The notes under the pieces were generated by a model, which did no database searches, was not told where the DNA came from, and saw only the letters and a program-made list of their open reading frames with translations. The translations under genes were made by a program, and so were the position numbers. Positions 1 to 8,688 of a stretch of DNA of 56,787 nt are shown piece after piece. Where the stretch lies: assembly GCA_016282915.1 (NCBI GenBank), contig JAEELW010000039.1, positions 1 through 56,787 on the forward strand, given 5' to 3'. The stretch comes from Lachnospiraceae bacterium. GTDB taxonomy: Bacteria; Bacillota; Clostridia; Lachnospirales; Lachnospiraceae. How positions within the stretch are numbered: position 1 is the first letter of the stretch; each line of letters starts with the position of its first letter.

Positions 1-204
1 GTTCAGAACCGTCTGGAGCACACCATCAAGAACCTGGACAACATCACTGAGAATACCACCGCAGCAGAGAGCCAGATCCGTGATACCGATATGGCAACCG
101 AGATGGTTTCCTACTCGAACAACCAGATCCTTGCTCAGGCAGGTACTTCCATGCTGGCACAGGCCAATCAGTCCAATCAGGGTGTACTGTCCATCCTTGG
201 ATAA
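1..204 (+). CDS. hag: Flagellin, C-terminal end (partial)
   Basis: This is the last 67 codons of a flagellin; the 5' end lies outside the window. The translated tail ([15 protein letters not shown], then [17 protein letters not shown], then [18 protein letters not shown]) is the conserved C-terminal D0/D1 helix of flagellins, which packs inside the filament core. It ends in the usual QGVLSILG-like terminus. The gene is followed by a strong terminator, so it is probably the last gene of its transcript. The glycan genes that begin just downstream make this flagellin a candidate acceptor for their product; that link is an inference from position only. Confidence 0.95.
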   Translation, partial: VQNRLEHTIKNLDNITENTTAAESQIRDTDMATEMVSYSNNQILAQAGTSMLAQANQSNQGVLSILG

Positions 205-230
205 GCACTCAAAACGTAAAACTACTACCA

Positions 231-258
231 GAAAGGCCACCCGAAAGGGTGGCCTTTT
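231..258 (+). terminator. Rho-independent terminator of the flagellin gene
   Basis: A perfect 10-bp stem (AAGGCCACCC at 233-242 with GGGTGGCCTT at 247-256) is closed by a GAAA tetraloop and runs into a short T tract. It lies 28 bp after the flagellin stop codon. Confidence 0.93.
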
Positions 259-281
259 ACATAGTTAAAAAAGAAAAGGTA

Positions 282-1262
282 TCAGGCTAGGGGATCTGTC
301 CCGGCAGTGGTATTGTCCCAACTTTCCAGATAGCCGCCGCCCGCTTCTTCCTGGGCGATCTGCAGCATCTGCCGTGCAGAGAGTTTTTTCTGATATTCGG
401 GATTGTCAAAAAGACCGCCGTTTCCGGGCTTGATGGAGTGGTGCTTTTCGAAAGAGATGGCGTCGAAATCCTTCCCCAGCCATTCATAATCACGTTCGCA
501 GATCGTGGCAGGGTCAAAAAACTCTCCGCCGAGACGGAAGGAGTGCCATTCGCGGATGCGGTAACGCATCGGATCGTTCAGAGCCATAAAGCTTCCATAA
601 GTCTCGAATTCCGAAAAGGCACTGAGATGAAGGCGGGCCGGATCGATGGCGTGGATGATCTTTTCCCAAAAGCGGTCTCCGGGAAGAGCAGAGTTGGATT
701 CTATGGCCCGGATCAGTTTTTTTACACTTTCTGAGTGAAAGAGCATATGTTCTGAAATAAAGGAAGAGCGGACGAGCTTCTTTAGTCCCGGGAGGAGTTT
801 CTCCATAGTCCGGAAATACTCTTCGTGATACTCATTTTTGTTATCAAAATAGGGATTCCCGTTCGCACTGAATATATTCAGCGGCCGGCAGGGGATGGTG
901 TCTCCGTCCCAGACCAGATAATACTCGTCTTTACATTTTTCGCCCAGACAGAATTTTAGAAACTGCTGATAATACCAGCCGACTCCTGCCCGGGGGACAG
1001 GATCTCCCTGCAGAAGATCACACATATGGGCGTTGACCGCTTCGTGGACGCGGTCAAAAGGAAGCAGCTCATTTTCGTCGAGAAAAGAGACGCGATCTCC
1101 GAGACCGGCCGCGTCGACAAGAGTCCTGAGTTCACTGCTGCCGGTAAAGATCAGTTTTCCGTTTGTGATATAACGCAGAAGTACCGGATACTGTTTCTGT
1201 ACCCGTACAAAGTCCCGTGGTGTGATGATGATGTAGGTATCGAATTGTTCTGATGCTTTCAT
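282..1262 (-). CDS. DUF6492 family glycosyltransferase-like protein
   Basis: The 326-aa protein begins MKASEQFDTYIIITPRDF. It carries a GT-A-like pattern: an early TPRDF strand, a FLDENELLPF stretch, and VWDGDTIPCRP around residues 118-128, a DxD-type motif. This fits the DUF6492 family found in surface polysaccharide loci. The activity is therefore inferred: sugar transfer onto a surface or flagellar glycan in the cytoplasm. It is the only glycan gene of the left block on the minus strand and is divergent from the gene at 1380. No good ribosome binding site precedes the ATG at 1262. A TGcTACAAT extended -10 ends 6 nt upstream of it, so the mRNA may be leaderless or the true start may lie further inside. 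Confidence 0.72.
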   Translation of the reverse strand: MKASEQFDTYIIITPRDFVRVQKQYPVLLRYITNGKLIFTGSSELRTLVDAAGLGDRVSFLDENELLPFDRVHEAVNAHMCDLLQGDPVPRAGVGWYYQQFLKFCLGEKCKDEYYLVWDGDTIPCRPLNIFSANGNPYFDNKNEYHEEYFRTMEKLLPGLKKLVRSSFISEHMLFHSESVKKLIRAIESNSALPGDRFWEKIIHAIDPARLHLSAFSEFETYGSFMALNDPMRYRIREWHSFRLGGEFFDPATICERDYEWLGKDFDAISFEKHHSIKPGNGGLFDNPEYQKKLSARQMLQIAQEEAGGGYLESWDNTTAGTDPLA

Positions 1263-1268
1263 GACGCT

Positions 1269-1301
1269 ATTGTAGCATAATCTGCCATTTCGTGCTACAA
1301 T
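1269..1301. promoter_or_regulatory. Symmetric divergent promoter / inverted repeat
   Basis: A perfect 9-bp inverted repeat, ATTGTAGCA (1269-1277) and TGCTACAAT (1293-1301), is separated by 15 bp. Each arm read outward is TGcTACAAT, an extended -10 element, so the site can fire in both directions. The plus start point would be near 1308, giving a 72-nt leader for the gene at 1380. The minus start point would be near 1262, exactly at the ATG of the minus gene. No consensus -35 is seen for either. The repeat could instead, or also, be a regulator site. Confidence 0.5.
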
Positions 1302-1379
1302 AAAGAATCAGATGCAGAGGGATCCTTACAGGCTGAACATCTGCAGATTTAGGAACATGGCGGGATAACGGGACGATTT

Positions 1380-2570
1380 ATGAAGATACTTCTGATGGAC
1401 TGGCCGGGCTTCGGCTGTGAAACGATAAAAAAGCTCCTTCCGCAGACTGGCGTGGAAACGGAGGTCTTTGCATTTCCCTCCAATGATGCGGAAGTGCGCA
1501 ACGGGGAAGAACTGGGAGTAAAGATCGCCCAAAAGATCCTGGACTGTGACCCGGACGCGCTGTTTTCGTTCAATTATTTTCCGGTGATCGCGACGGCGGC
1601 CCATGCCTGCCGGAAGAAGTACATTTCCTGGGTCTATGATTCGCCGGCATCCCTGCTCTATTCCATGACGGTTTTCTTTCCTGAGAATCACATCTTTCAT
1701 TTTGATTCCGCTGAAGCCGGGCGTATGCGCCGGGAAGGCGTTGAGCATGCATATTATCTGCCGCTCGCCGCCAATACGGAGGAATATGACCTCATGATTC
1801 CCACGGCTTCGCAGCGGGATAAATACCGGGCGGATATCGCGATGATCGGCTCCATGTACCGGGAAGAGCGTTTCCGTATCTTCCGGAAATATGAGAATTT
1901 TGATGATTATACGAAAGGCTATCTCGAAGGCCTGATCCGTGCCCAGGAGGAGCTCTACGGCGTGAATATCCTGGAAGGGGCACTGAATGATGAGATCATG
2001 GAACGCATCATGAAGACGGTACCGCTGACAGAAGAACACGGCGATTCCTACGAGACCGCCGCCTGGACTTTTGCCAATTACTATCTGGCTATGCAGGTGA
2101 CGACCAGGGAACGGGAGCATGTACTGAACGCGCTGGCGGATCATTATGAGACGGTGGTTTATACGCCGGGGGCCACGCCCTATCTGCCGAAGGTGAAGAA
2201 TCGCGGCAGTCTGGATTATTACAGGGAGGCTCCGCTGGCTATGAAGTGCGCCCGCATCAATCTGAACATTACACTTCGAAGCATTAAGAACGGGATACCG
2301 CTGCGGATCATGGATATCCTGGGCTGCGGCGGCTTCCTGCTGAGCAATTACCAGACGGATCTGGCTGCGGAATTTGTGCCGGGCGAGGATTTTGTCTATT
2401 ATGAGAGCATTGAGGATGCCGTGGAAAAAGCGGGCTATTATCTTGCGCACGAAGAGGAACGGGCAGCCATCGCGCAAAACGGCTATCGGAAAGTAAAGGA
2501 GCTGCACAGCTTCCGGGTGAAGACGGAGCAGATCCTTGAGACTGTATTCGGGGAGGGGGCGTTCCGGTGA
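1380..2570 (+). CDS. CgeB/DUF3880-type glycosyltransferase
   Basis: This 396-aa GT-B-like protein starts MKILLMDWPGFGCETIKKLL. The N-terminal half contains FSFNYFPVIATAAHACRKKYISWVYDSP, the pattern of DUF3880 domains. The C-terminal half (about 245-390) contains a spore-maturation CgeB-like region: INLNITLRSIKNGIPLRIMDILGCGGFLLSNYQTDL, then FVPGEDFVYYES. This arrangement is usual in cytoplasmic glycosyltransferases of Clostridia that build surface or flagellar glycans. It is the first gene of the left plus-strand block, followed 32 bp later by a ligase-like membrane protein. Its ribosome binding site is weak (GGGA). The gene at 44946 has a related C-terminal architecture. The sugar donor and acceptor cannot be read from sequence. 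Confidence 0.8.
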   Translation: MKILLMDWPGFGCETIKKLLPQTGVETEVFAFPSNDAEVRNGEELGVKIAQKILDCDPDALFSFNYFPVIATAAHACRKKYISWVYDSPASLLYSMTVFFPENHIFHFDSAEAGRMRREGVEHAYYLPLAANTEEYDLMIPTASQRDKYRADIAMIGSMYREERFRIFRKYENFDDYTKGYLEGLIRAQEELYGVNILEGALNDEIMERIMKTVPLTEEHGDSYETAAWTFANYYLAMQVTTREREHVLNALADHYETVVYTPGATPYLPKVKNRGSLDYYREAPLAMKCARINLNITLRSIKNGIPLRIMDILGCGGFLLSNYQTDLAAEFVPGEDFVYYESIEDAVEKAGYYLAHEEERAAIAQNGYRKVKELHSFRVKTEQILETVFGEGAFR

Positions 2571-2602
2571 ACTGCCGGAAAAGCGCCGGGATCACGTAAA
2601 AA

Positions 2603-4438
2603 ATGAGCAAGAAAACGAAAACAGCATCAAAACGAAAACAGAGCGTCAGCGTATCCAAGCTTCTGGCGGATTATTTTGTCCAGGGATTACTGATGGTCTT
2701 TGTCTTTTTTATCCTCTGCCTTTATCCGCTCATGTTTCATGACAAGTATTTTGACATGGGCGCTGCAAAATATAAGATCTTTCTGATCGGCAGCAGCATC
2801 GGTCTTTCCCTGATCACGTTTTTCTCCATATGGTGGCTGGCGGTTTCGGCGAAAAAGGAGCTCTTCATCCGTGAACACCGGGGCATTTCCTCCACGGATA
2901 TCGCGGCATTGGCCTTCCTGCTTCTGAGCGTCCTGTCCTTTCTGTTCTCTGCAGACTGGGATATGGCATTCTGGGGCTATGATAAATGGAACATGGGTCT
3001 TTTAAGCCAGATCTTCTTTATCCTGATCTATTATTATGTATCGCGTTTCTGGCAGGACAAAGGGATCACCATGCCGGCGGCGCTCGTCGCTGCGGCCATC
3101 TGTTATCAGATCGGCATATGGCAGCGTTTCGGTTTCAATCCCCTGGGGATGTATGACGGCGTGGGTGAGAAGGATATCGCCAAGTTTCTCTCCACCCTGG
3201 GACAGACCTCCTGGTATTCTTCGTACGCCGTACTGATCATACCTTTCGGGATGTATCTGTACTGGAAGACGGAAAACAGGACGGCGCGTATTCTGGCGGG
3301 CTTGTTTGTATGCCTGGGCTACGGGATGCTCTGTACCACAAACAGTGACAGTGCGTATGTAGCCGTGGTGCTGATCCTAATGGTATTCTTCCGCTATTCA
3401 CTGGAAAGCAACGAGCGGCTGGCACGTTTTCTGGAACTGGTCTTTCTGGCTTTTCTCTCTTTCCGCGTGATCCACTGGATGCGTGCCCTGCTGGCCTGGG
3501 AGAAGCAGATGGCGGCGGAGCATCCCTCTTTTGGAGAAGCGATCGCATTCCTGCTGCCGGAGAGGACCCAGCGCTACGTGGAAGGGGAAGAGCGTATCAC
3601 ACAGTTCGTGACAGGATCTCCCGTGATGCTGGTGGGGCTGATCCTGTCTGCCGCTGCGTGCATCGGCTGGCGGCTCTATCTGAAGCGGAAGAAGGAGAAA
3701 AAGGAAGAAGCGTTTGAGATCAGCCGTATCGCTAAGCCGGTCTGGAGAGTGACCGTATCAGCCGCAGTGCTGGTGATCTGGCTGGTATTGCTGCTCACGA
3801 TCCTCGTTTCGAAGGAATATTTCCGGGAGGATGCGATCAAAGAGGAGCTGTCGGTACAGATCACGGATAAGGATCTGTTGAAAGAGGCAGCCGCGCAGCA
3901 GGCGGAGCAGAGTGCGGAAGGCGTGGGACGTTTCCTGCGGGACAGCGGGCTCTATGAAGTGAATTTCTTCCGTTTCAATAATGCCTGGGGCAATCACCGC
4001 GGATTTAACTGGAGAGCGGCGATGGTAGCGCTTTCCAGGGCGAGCCTTAAGGATATGCTCATCGGGGTGGGCCCGGACTGCTTTGCCCTGTCCATGGATA
4101 AGTATTATGAAAAAGAGGTGGCAAGCTACTGGCATGGACTGCAGCTGGCCTGCGCCCATAATGAGTGGCTGAACATGCTCGTTACCGAGGGGATACTGGG
4201 TCTGGCGGCCTATGTGGCGATCTTTATCACGATGTTCATACAGGCGGCGCGCAGGGCGAAGGAATGCCCGATGTACGTTCCGTGTATGGGGGCCATCGTG
4301 GCTTATATGGGACATAATATCTTCTGTTATCAGCAATGCATCTGTACGCCGGTGATCTTTGTGATCCTGGGAATGGCGGGACGTATGCTGCGCGATCATC
4401 AATTCCGGGGCGGAGAGCAGGAGGGGATGATCCTTTAG
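2603..4438 (+). CDS. O-antigen ligase/polymerase-like membrane protein
   Basis: This 611-aa polytopic membrane protein has a short basic N-terminus (MSKKTKTASKRKQ) followed by about ten or more hydrophobic segments. A long extracytoplasmic region lies near residues 415-510. The motif AHNEWLNMLVTEGILGLAAYVAIF near residue 520 is the signature of the Wzy_C/O-antigen ligase (WaaL/PglL-like) superfamily, in which the loop before it acts on lipid-linked glycans. It would act at the outer face of the membrane, joining or polymerising glycan units. In a Gram-positive cell this could be polymerisation, wall attachment or protein O-glycosylation. It sits between two glycosyltransferase genes in the same direction. 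Confidence 0.8.
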   Translation: MSKKTKTASKRKQSVSVSKLLADYFVQGLLMVFVFFILCLYPLMFHDKYFDMGAAKYKIFLIGSSIGLSLITFFSIWWLAVSAKKELFIREHRGISSTDIAALAFLLLSVLSFLFSADWDMAFWGYDKWNMGLLSQIFFILIYYYVSRFWQDKGITMPAALVAAAICYQIGIWQRFGFNPLGMYDGVGEKDIAKFLSTLGQTSWYSSYAVLIIPFGMYLYWKTENRTARILAGLFVCLGYGMLCTTNSDSAYVAVVLILMVFFRYSLESNERLARFLELVFLAFLSFRVIHWMRALLAWEKQMAAEHPSFGEAIAFLLPERTQRYVEGEERITQFVTGSPVMLVGLILSAAACIGWRLYLKRKKEKKEEAFEISRIAKPVWRVTVSAAVLVIWLVLLLTILVSKEYFREDAIKEELSVQITDKDLLKEAAAQQAEQSAEGVGRFLRDSGLYEVNFFRFNNAWGNHRGFNWRAAMVALSRASLKDMLIGVGPDCFALSMDKYYEKEVASYWHGLQLACAHNEWLNMLVTEGILGLAAYVAIFITMFIQAARRAKECPMYVPCMGAIVAYMGHNIFCYQQCICTPVIFVILGMAGRMLRDHQFRGGEQEGMIL

Positions 4439-4545
4439 CCGAAACGCGGGATAAGCAGGAAGCCGGGAAGCAGTATACCGGGATCTTCGAAAAGTGAGTA
4501 AAGCTCCTGATGGGAGCAGCAATGCAGAGGGGAAATGGGGGAAAC

Positions 4546-5589
4546 ATGATCACAGTCAGTTTATGCATGATCGTGAAAAATGAGGAAGCGGTGCTGAAAC
4601 GCTGTCTGGATTCCTTTGCCCCGCTGGCGGACGAGATCGTGATCGTGGATACCGGCTCGACCGATGCCACCAAAGATATCGCCGCAGGCTATACGGATCA
4701 GCTTTATGATTTTGCCTGGACGGGAGATTTCTCCGAAGCCAGGAATTTTGCCTTTTCCAAATGCAGCTGTGAATATATCTATTCCGCGGACGCCGACGAG
4801 ATGATCGATGAGGAAAACGCGGAGCGTTTCCGGGCGTTGAAGGAAGCGATGGATCCCACCGTGGAAATGGTACAGATGTGGTATATCAACCGGCATAAAT
4901 TCCGTACCACGGAAAATTACGAACGCGATCTGCGGCCGAAGCTTTTCAAACGTCTGCGCAGTTTCGTCTGGATCGATCCCGTGCATGAGAGCGTACGCCT
5001 GGATCCCCTGGTCTTTGATTCCGAGATCGAGATCCTGCATCTGCCGGAGAGCGTCCATGCGGGACGGGACTTCGGTATCTTTGAAAAACAGATCCGGCAG
5101 AACGGAAAGCTTTCCGGAAAGCTTAAGCATATGTATGCGCAGGAACTGCTGCTGGCCGGGGAAGATAAGGATCTGGCGGCGGCCGCTTCGTATTTTGCAC
5201 AGCTTCTGCAGGAGGGGGAGGAAGGCGACGGACGGACGGAGTGCTACTGCATCCTGGCCAGGGAGGCAAGGCTTGCGGGAAAGACGGACGCTTTCTTCAA
5301 ATGGTGTCTTAAGAATATTAGTATAAAACCCTGCTCCGAGATCTGCTGTGAACTGGGACAGTACTATTTTGACCATAAGGATACGGAGGAAGCCAGCATC
5401 TGGTTTATCAACGCACTTCAGGAAACGGAGCCGGTGCTCATGGCGGATGCCGGTGAGCGCATCCCGCTGGAAATGCTGGCGCACTGTTATGAGCGCCTGG
5501 CGGCGGAGCATCCGCAGCTGCGGGATCAGTGCCTGAACCTGGCGGCGGAGTACAAGATCCGACTGAATGAGAGAGGATATAAGGGATGA
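4546..5589 (+). CDS. Family 2 glycosyltransferase with TPR-like C-terminus
   Basis: The 347-aa protein begins MITVSLCMIVKNEEAVLKRCLDSF. IVIVDTGSTDAT and a YSADADEMID DxD motif (about residues 78-87) identify a GT2, GT-A fold enzyme of the SunS/TPR-containing type. The C-terminal half (about 190-345) is helical with degenerate TPR-like repeats. An in-frame ATG exists upstream at 4510, but the start at 4546 is preceded by a GGGGAAATGGGGG purine run and begins exactly at the conserved domain. The stop overlaps the next start by 4 nt (ATGA at 5586), implying translational coupling with the radical SAM gene. Enzymes of this subfamily often glycosylate proteins or build short glycans. Confidence 0.85.
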   Translation: MITVSLCMIVKNEEAVLKRCLDSFAPLADEIVIVDTGSTDATKDIAAGYTDQLYDFAWTGDFSEARNFAFSKCSCEYIYSADADEMIDEENAERFRALKEAMDPTVEMVQMWYINRHKFRTTENYERDLRPKLFKRLRSFVWIDPVHESVRLDPLVFDSEIEILHLPESVHAGRDFGIFEKQIRQNGKLSGKLKHMYAQELLLAGEDKDLAAAASYFAQLLQEGEEGDGRTECYCILAREARLAGKTDAFFKWCLKNISIKPCSEICCELGQYYFDHKDTEEASIWFINALQETEPVLMADAGERIPLEMLAHCYERLAAEHPQLRDQCLNLAAEYKIRLNERGYKG

Positions 5590-6698
5590 GAGCTGCACTG
5601 TACGGAAAAGGCGCTTTGATACGAAAGACCTATGAGTATCTGGAACGCTCCGGCGTGGAGAACCTGGGGGTGCTGGAGGACCGCGTGGAGGACCTGGTGC
5701 TTTCGGAGGGCTATCCCGGTGCGAGGCAGGCGGATGAGTCGACTATGGATCCGGACGATGCCGTGATACTGGTGGCTGAGAATGCCTGGCTTTCATTTGC
5801 CGTTAAGCGGCTCTGTGCCGCGGGTTTTGAGCGCATCTGCTATCTTCCGTACTACTATGAGGAAGAAGGATACGAGATCTCGGACGACAGCTTTGTGTGG
5901 ATCGATCCGACGCTGCCGCGTCTAGAATATATCGAATATCATGTGGCCTGGAACTGTAATCTGAAATGCAAGGGCTGCACGCATTTTTCCAATATTCTGG
6001 AGAAGGAGATCTTTGGGGATTTTGATCAGTTCTGTAAGGATCTGCAGAGACTGCAGGAGCTGTTCTGGGGGATCTACAAGATACGCCTGATGGGCGGAGA
6101 ACCGCTTCTGAATCCACAGCTGGCACATTTTGTGGCGGCGGCGCGTTCGGCTTTTCCGGATGCGGATATAAGAGTGGTCAGTAACGGGCTGCTGCTCCGT
6201 GAGGATATGGAGGATGTGCTGGATACCATGGCGGCCTGCGACGCCGGCTTTGATGTGAGCATGTATCCGCCGACACGGCATGCGATCTCCGGGATGGATA
6301 AGATCTGCCGAAAGCACGGCGTGAAGCTTTTTGTTACACCGGAAGTGAATGAATTCCGGGCATTTCTTGACTTTGACGGCGCGCAGAAGCCGGAGGAAGT
6401 CTATGCATCCTGCCCGGCGAGACATTGTGCATTCCTGGGGGCAGGGGTGATCTCGACCTGCTCCATGCCGCAGCTCATTCCGATCCTGAATGAACGGTAT
6501 TCCTGCGGCATCCCGGTGGATCCGGGGGATATCATTGATCTGTATGAGGAAGGGTTGGACGGAGAAGAGCTGCTGAAACGTCTGCGCAGGCCCATGGCTT
6601 TCTGCCGCTTCTGTGCAAAGGAGCAAAGGAGCTTTCCCTGGGAGCCCGCAGGACCGGGGAAGGCGGTATTGGCGGACTGGAGTGTATATGGGGAGTGA
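5586..6698 (+). CDS. Radical SAM protein with N-terminal Rossmann-like region and C-terminal Cys cluster
   Basis: This 370-aa protein has the radical SAM iron-sulfur motif CNLKCKGC (C124, C128, C131) and the SAM-binding MGGEPLL at about 169-175. Residues 1-95 precede the barrel and start MRAALYGKGALIRKTYEYL, resembling a degenerate form of the Rossmann-like module found in many proteins of this window. The C-terminus has further cysteines (CPARHC, CSMPQ, CRFC) that could bind an auxiliary cluster as in SPASM/twitch proteins. It is translationally coupled to the upstream GT2 gene and lies 3 bp before the DUF4422 gene. The substrate is unknown; a sugar or glycan-precursor modification is the contextual guess. 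The long open frame on the opposite strand here is not believed. Confidence 0.85.
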   Translation: MRAALYGKGALIRKTYEYLERSGVENLGVLEDRVEDLVLSEGYPGARQADESTMDPDDAVILVAENAWLSFAVKRLCAAGFERICYLPYYYEEEGYEISDDSFVWIDPTLPRLEYIEYHVAWNCNLKCKGCTHFSNILEKEIFGDFDQFCKDLQRLQELFWGIYKIRLMGGEPLLNPQLAHFVAAARSAFPDADIRVVSNGLLLREDMEDVLDTMAACDAGFDVSMYPPTRHAISGMDKICRKHGVKLFVTPEVNEFRAFLDFDGAQKPEEVYASCPARHCAFLGAGVISTCSMPQLIPILNERYSCGIPVDPGDIIDLYEEGLDGEELLKRLRRPMAFCRFCAKEQRSFPWEPAGPGKAVLADWSVYGE

Positions 6699-6701
6699 GC
6701 G

Positions 6702-7679
6702 ATGAAAACAACGATCTATGTCTGTACCCACAAAAAAGCGGCATTTCCATCGGACCCTGTGTACAGGCCCATCCATGTAGGGCGGGCGCTTTCGCAGGAT
6801 CTGGGCTATCCGGGGGATGACAGCGGTGATAATATCTCGGAGCTCAATCCGCTGTTTGTAGAGCTGACGGGGATGTACTGGGCGTGGAAAAACGATGCGG
6901 ACAGCGATGCGATCGGTTTCTGCCATTACCGGCGCTATTTCTTTCGGGATGGAAAACTGCTTTCCGGAGCGGATTATGAAGAGATCCTGAAAGATCATGA
7001 TATGATCGCTTCCGATATCTCCGAGGGTGAGGACAACTGTCGGGAGCGCTTTGCGGAGGCGTTCAACGGGAAAGATCTGGAAGCGATGGAGCGTTCCGTG
7101 AAGAAGCTGTATCCGGAGTATTCGGAGGCTTTTGCGCAGGCCTTTGATGCAAAAGGCGGCTATTCCGGCAATATGATCGTCATGCCCCGGAAGATGTTTC
7201 ATGAGTATTGCGAATGGCTTTTTTCGATCCTTTTTGATGCTTCCGGGGAGATCGATACGAGCGCCTATAACGGCTATCAGAAAAAGGTCTTCGGTCTGCT
7301 GGGAGAGAATATGCCCCGGGTGTGGGCACTGCATCACGGCCTGAAGGTCTATGAGTGTCCTATAGCTTACAGTGATGAAAAGGCGGAAACAAAGGAACTG
7401 AAGCTTGCTCTGAAGGTACTGGTAAAGCAGCATAAGATCGCGGAAGCCCGGGAGCTTTTCTACGGGGTGACGAAGCAGCGGCCGGATGTGATGCTGCCTG
7501 CTTCGGACATCAGCGGTGAACTGCGCCTGATCGAGCAGCTGCTCTACATCATTGCGGGGGAAGGCGATAAAGAAGGAGGGCTTTTGAGCCGTTCGGATGA
7601 CCTGGAGGAGCTGCTGGGATATTATCGCGGGCTGGGCGGAAGCATAGAAGCGTATAAACGCGCAGTGGGGCTTAAGTGA
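6702..7679 (+). CDS. DUF4422 glycosyltransferase-like protein
   Basis: The 325-aa protein opens MKTTIYVCTHKKAAF. It has the DUF4422 hallmarks DNISELNPLFVELTGMYWAWKN and IGFCHYRRYFF, followed by SDISEGEDNCRERF and GYSGNMIVMPRKMFHEYCEWLF. DUF4422 proteins are a GT-A-like family from exopolysaccharide and LPS loci. The C-terminal about 90 residues are extra and helical. It is the last gene of the left block: a non-coding gap of about 220 bp with a promoter-like element separates it from the LoaP gene. No hairpin terminator is visible after its stop. Confidence 0.85.
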   Translation: MKTTIYVCTHKKAAFPSDPVYRPIHVGRALSQDLGYPGDDSGDNISELNPLFVELTGMYWAWKNDADSDAIGFCHYRRYFFRDGKLLSGADYEEILKDHDMIASDISEGEDNCRERFAEAFNGKDLEAMERSVKKLYPEYSEAFAQAFDAKGGYSGNMIVMPRKMFHEYCEWLFSILFDASGEIDTSAYNGYQKKVFGLLGENMPRVWALHHGLKVYECPIAYSDEKAETKELKLALKVLVKQHKIAEARELFYGVTKQRPDVMLPASDISGELRLIEQLLYIIAGEGDKEGGLLSRSDDLEELLGYYRGLGGSIEAYKRAVGLK

Positions 7680-7734
7680 AATACCACTTATTGTTTTGCT
7701 TTTGTGAGCCGATATATAAGGATAAGGTTTATTA

Positions 7735-7777
7735 TGTGCAGGCTGCACAGAGTGCATGATAAACTGTCTGATATGAT
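7735..7777 (+). promoter_or_regulatory. Promoter-like element with palindrome upstream of the LoaP gene
   Basis: A perfect palindrome TGTGCAGGCTGCACA (7735-7749, 7-bp arms around a single G) sits where an upstream or -35-region operator would lie. A TGaTATGAT extended -10 element at 7769-7777 follows, with no consensus -35. Transcription would start near 7784 and give a leader of about 117 nt before the LoaP start at 7901. The palindrome could be a repressor or activator site. Confidence 0.45.
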
Positions 7778-7900
7778 AGAAGAAATACAATGCAAGTGTT
7801 TGTGCCGCTGGCAATACGCCTGCCTGTATGGAGCATAAGGATGGCTGCTGCCCACGAAGAGCGGGGATGGCGAAGCGCGGCCGGAAACAGGAGCAGGACG

Positions 7901-8671
7901 ATGTGGTACGTGATACAGACTAGATGCGGCTTTGAGGATGAACTGGCGGAAAGACTGAAAAAGAAGCTTAAGGCAGAGGATTGCCGTGAATGCTTCTCGC
8001 CGGTCTTTGAAGATGTGAAACGGACGGGAGGGGAAAGCCGGATCAGCAGAAAACGGCTATTTCCCGGCTATGTGCTGATCGATACGGAAAAACCGGAGGA
8101 AGTGTACGAGATGCTCCGGACAGTGGGTGAGTTTACAAGGCTGCTTGGAAGTGAGAAGGATCCGGAAGAAGATATGCTCTTTATCCCTGTGAGCGAGGAA
8201 GATTGCCTGTTTCTGCAAAGTATATTAAGTGAAGGAGTGATGCGGGTGAGCTTCGTTGAAAAGGTGAAGGGAACGCAGACCGGACGCATCATCGGGCCAT
8301 TGGCACGGTACGGGAACCATATTACGAAGCTGGAATTTCGTAAGCGATGGGCCATCGTGGAAGCAGAAATCTTCGGAAAACACAGAAAGATCAAATTCGG
8401 GCTCTGGACCGATGAAGATGAAAAGATCCCCTGGATCGAGGCACGGCGGAAAGATACAAGCATGCCGGCGGAATATCTGCTTGTGGAAACAGATATCGGT
8501 ATCCATCCGGGAGACAGGGTAAGAGATATCTCGGGGATCTACGGTGATGAGATCTTTCTTGTGGAAGAAGTGAATCCCCTGCAGCGTACGATACGCACAA
8601 AGGCTATGATATTCGGAGAGCTGCGGCCCATAAGGCTGTCGGCGGACCAGGTAGAGAAAATACAGGAATAA
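7901..8671 (+). CDS. loaP: NusG paralogue, LoaP-type transcription antiterminator
   Basis: The 256-aa protein starts MWYVIQTRCGFEDELAERLKK. It has an NGN domain with the RLFPGYVLI motif (52-60), as in specialised NusG factors. A KOW-like segment at about 128-170 (GRIIGPLARYGNHITKLEF) is typical of LoaP. The extra tail from about 190 (IHPGDRVRDISGIYGDEIF) looks like a second KOW, making it longer than usual LoaP proteins (about 170-180 aa). An in-frame upstream ATG at 7790 is rejected because an AGGAG site lies 7 nt before 7901, where family homology starts. LoaP-type factors travel with RNA polymerase and suppress termination in long biosynthetic operons. Heading a run of about 28 kb without visible terminators fits this role. 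A housekeeping NusG is encoded at 49771. Confidence 0.83.
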   Translation: MWYVIQTRCGFEDELAERLKKKLKAEDCRECFSPVFEDVKRTGGESRISRKRLFPGYVLIDTEKPEEVYEMLRTVGEFTRLLGSEKDPEEDMLFIPVSEEDCLFLQSILSEGVMRVSFVEKVKGTQTGRIIGPLARYGNHITKLEFRKRWAIVEAEIFGKHRKIKFGLWTDEDEKIPWIEARRKDTSMPAEYLLVETDIGIHPGDRVRDISGIYGDEIFLVEEVNPLQRTIRTKAMIFGELRPIRLSADQVEKIQE

Positions 8672-8688
8672 AACGGAGAAAACGATAA

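Noticed and set aside
1326-2507. Open frame of 393 codons on the minus strand
   Set aside because: It is a shadow of the CgeB-like glycosyltransferase gene, with no domain and poor composition.
5922-7814. Open frame of 630 codons on the minus strand
   Set aside because: It is antisense to the radical SAM and DUF4422 genes, whose plus-strand products show clear family motifs and good coupling. The antisense product has no recognisable domain and an unnatural His/Arg/Ile-rich composition, as expected for a shadow frame in GC-rich sequence.
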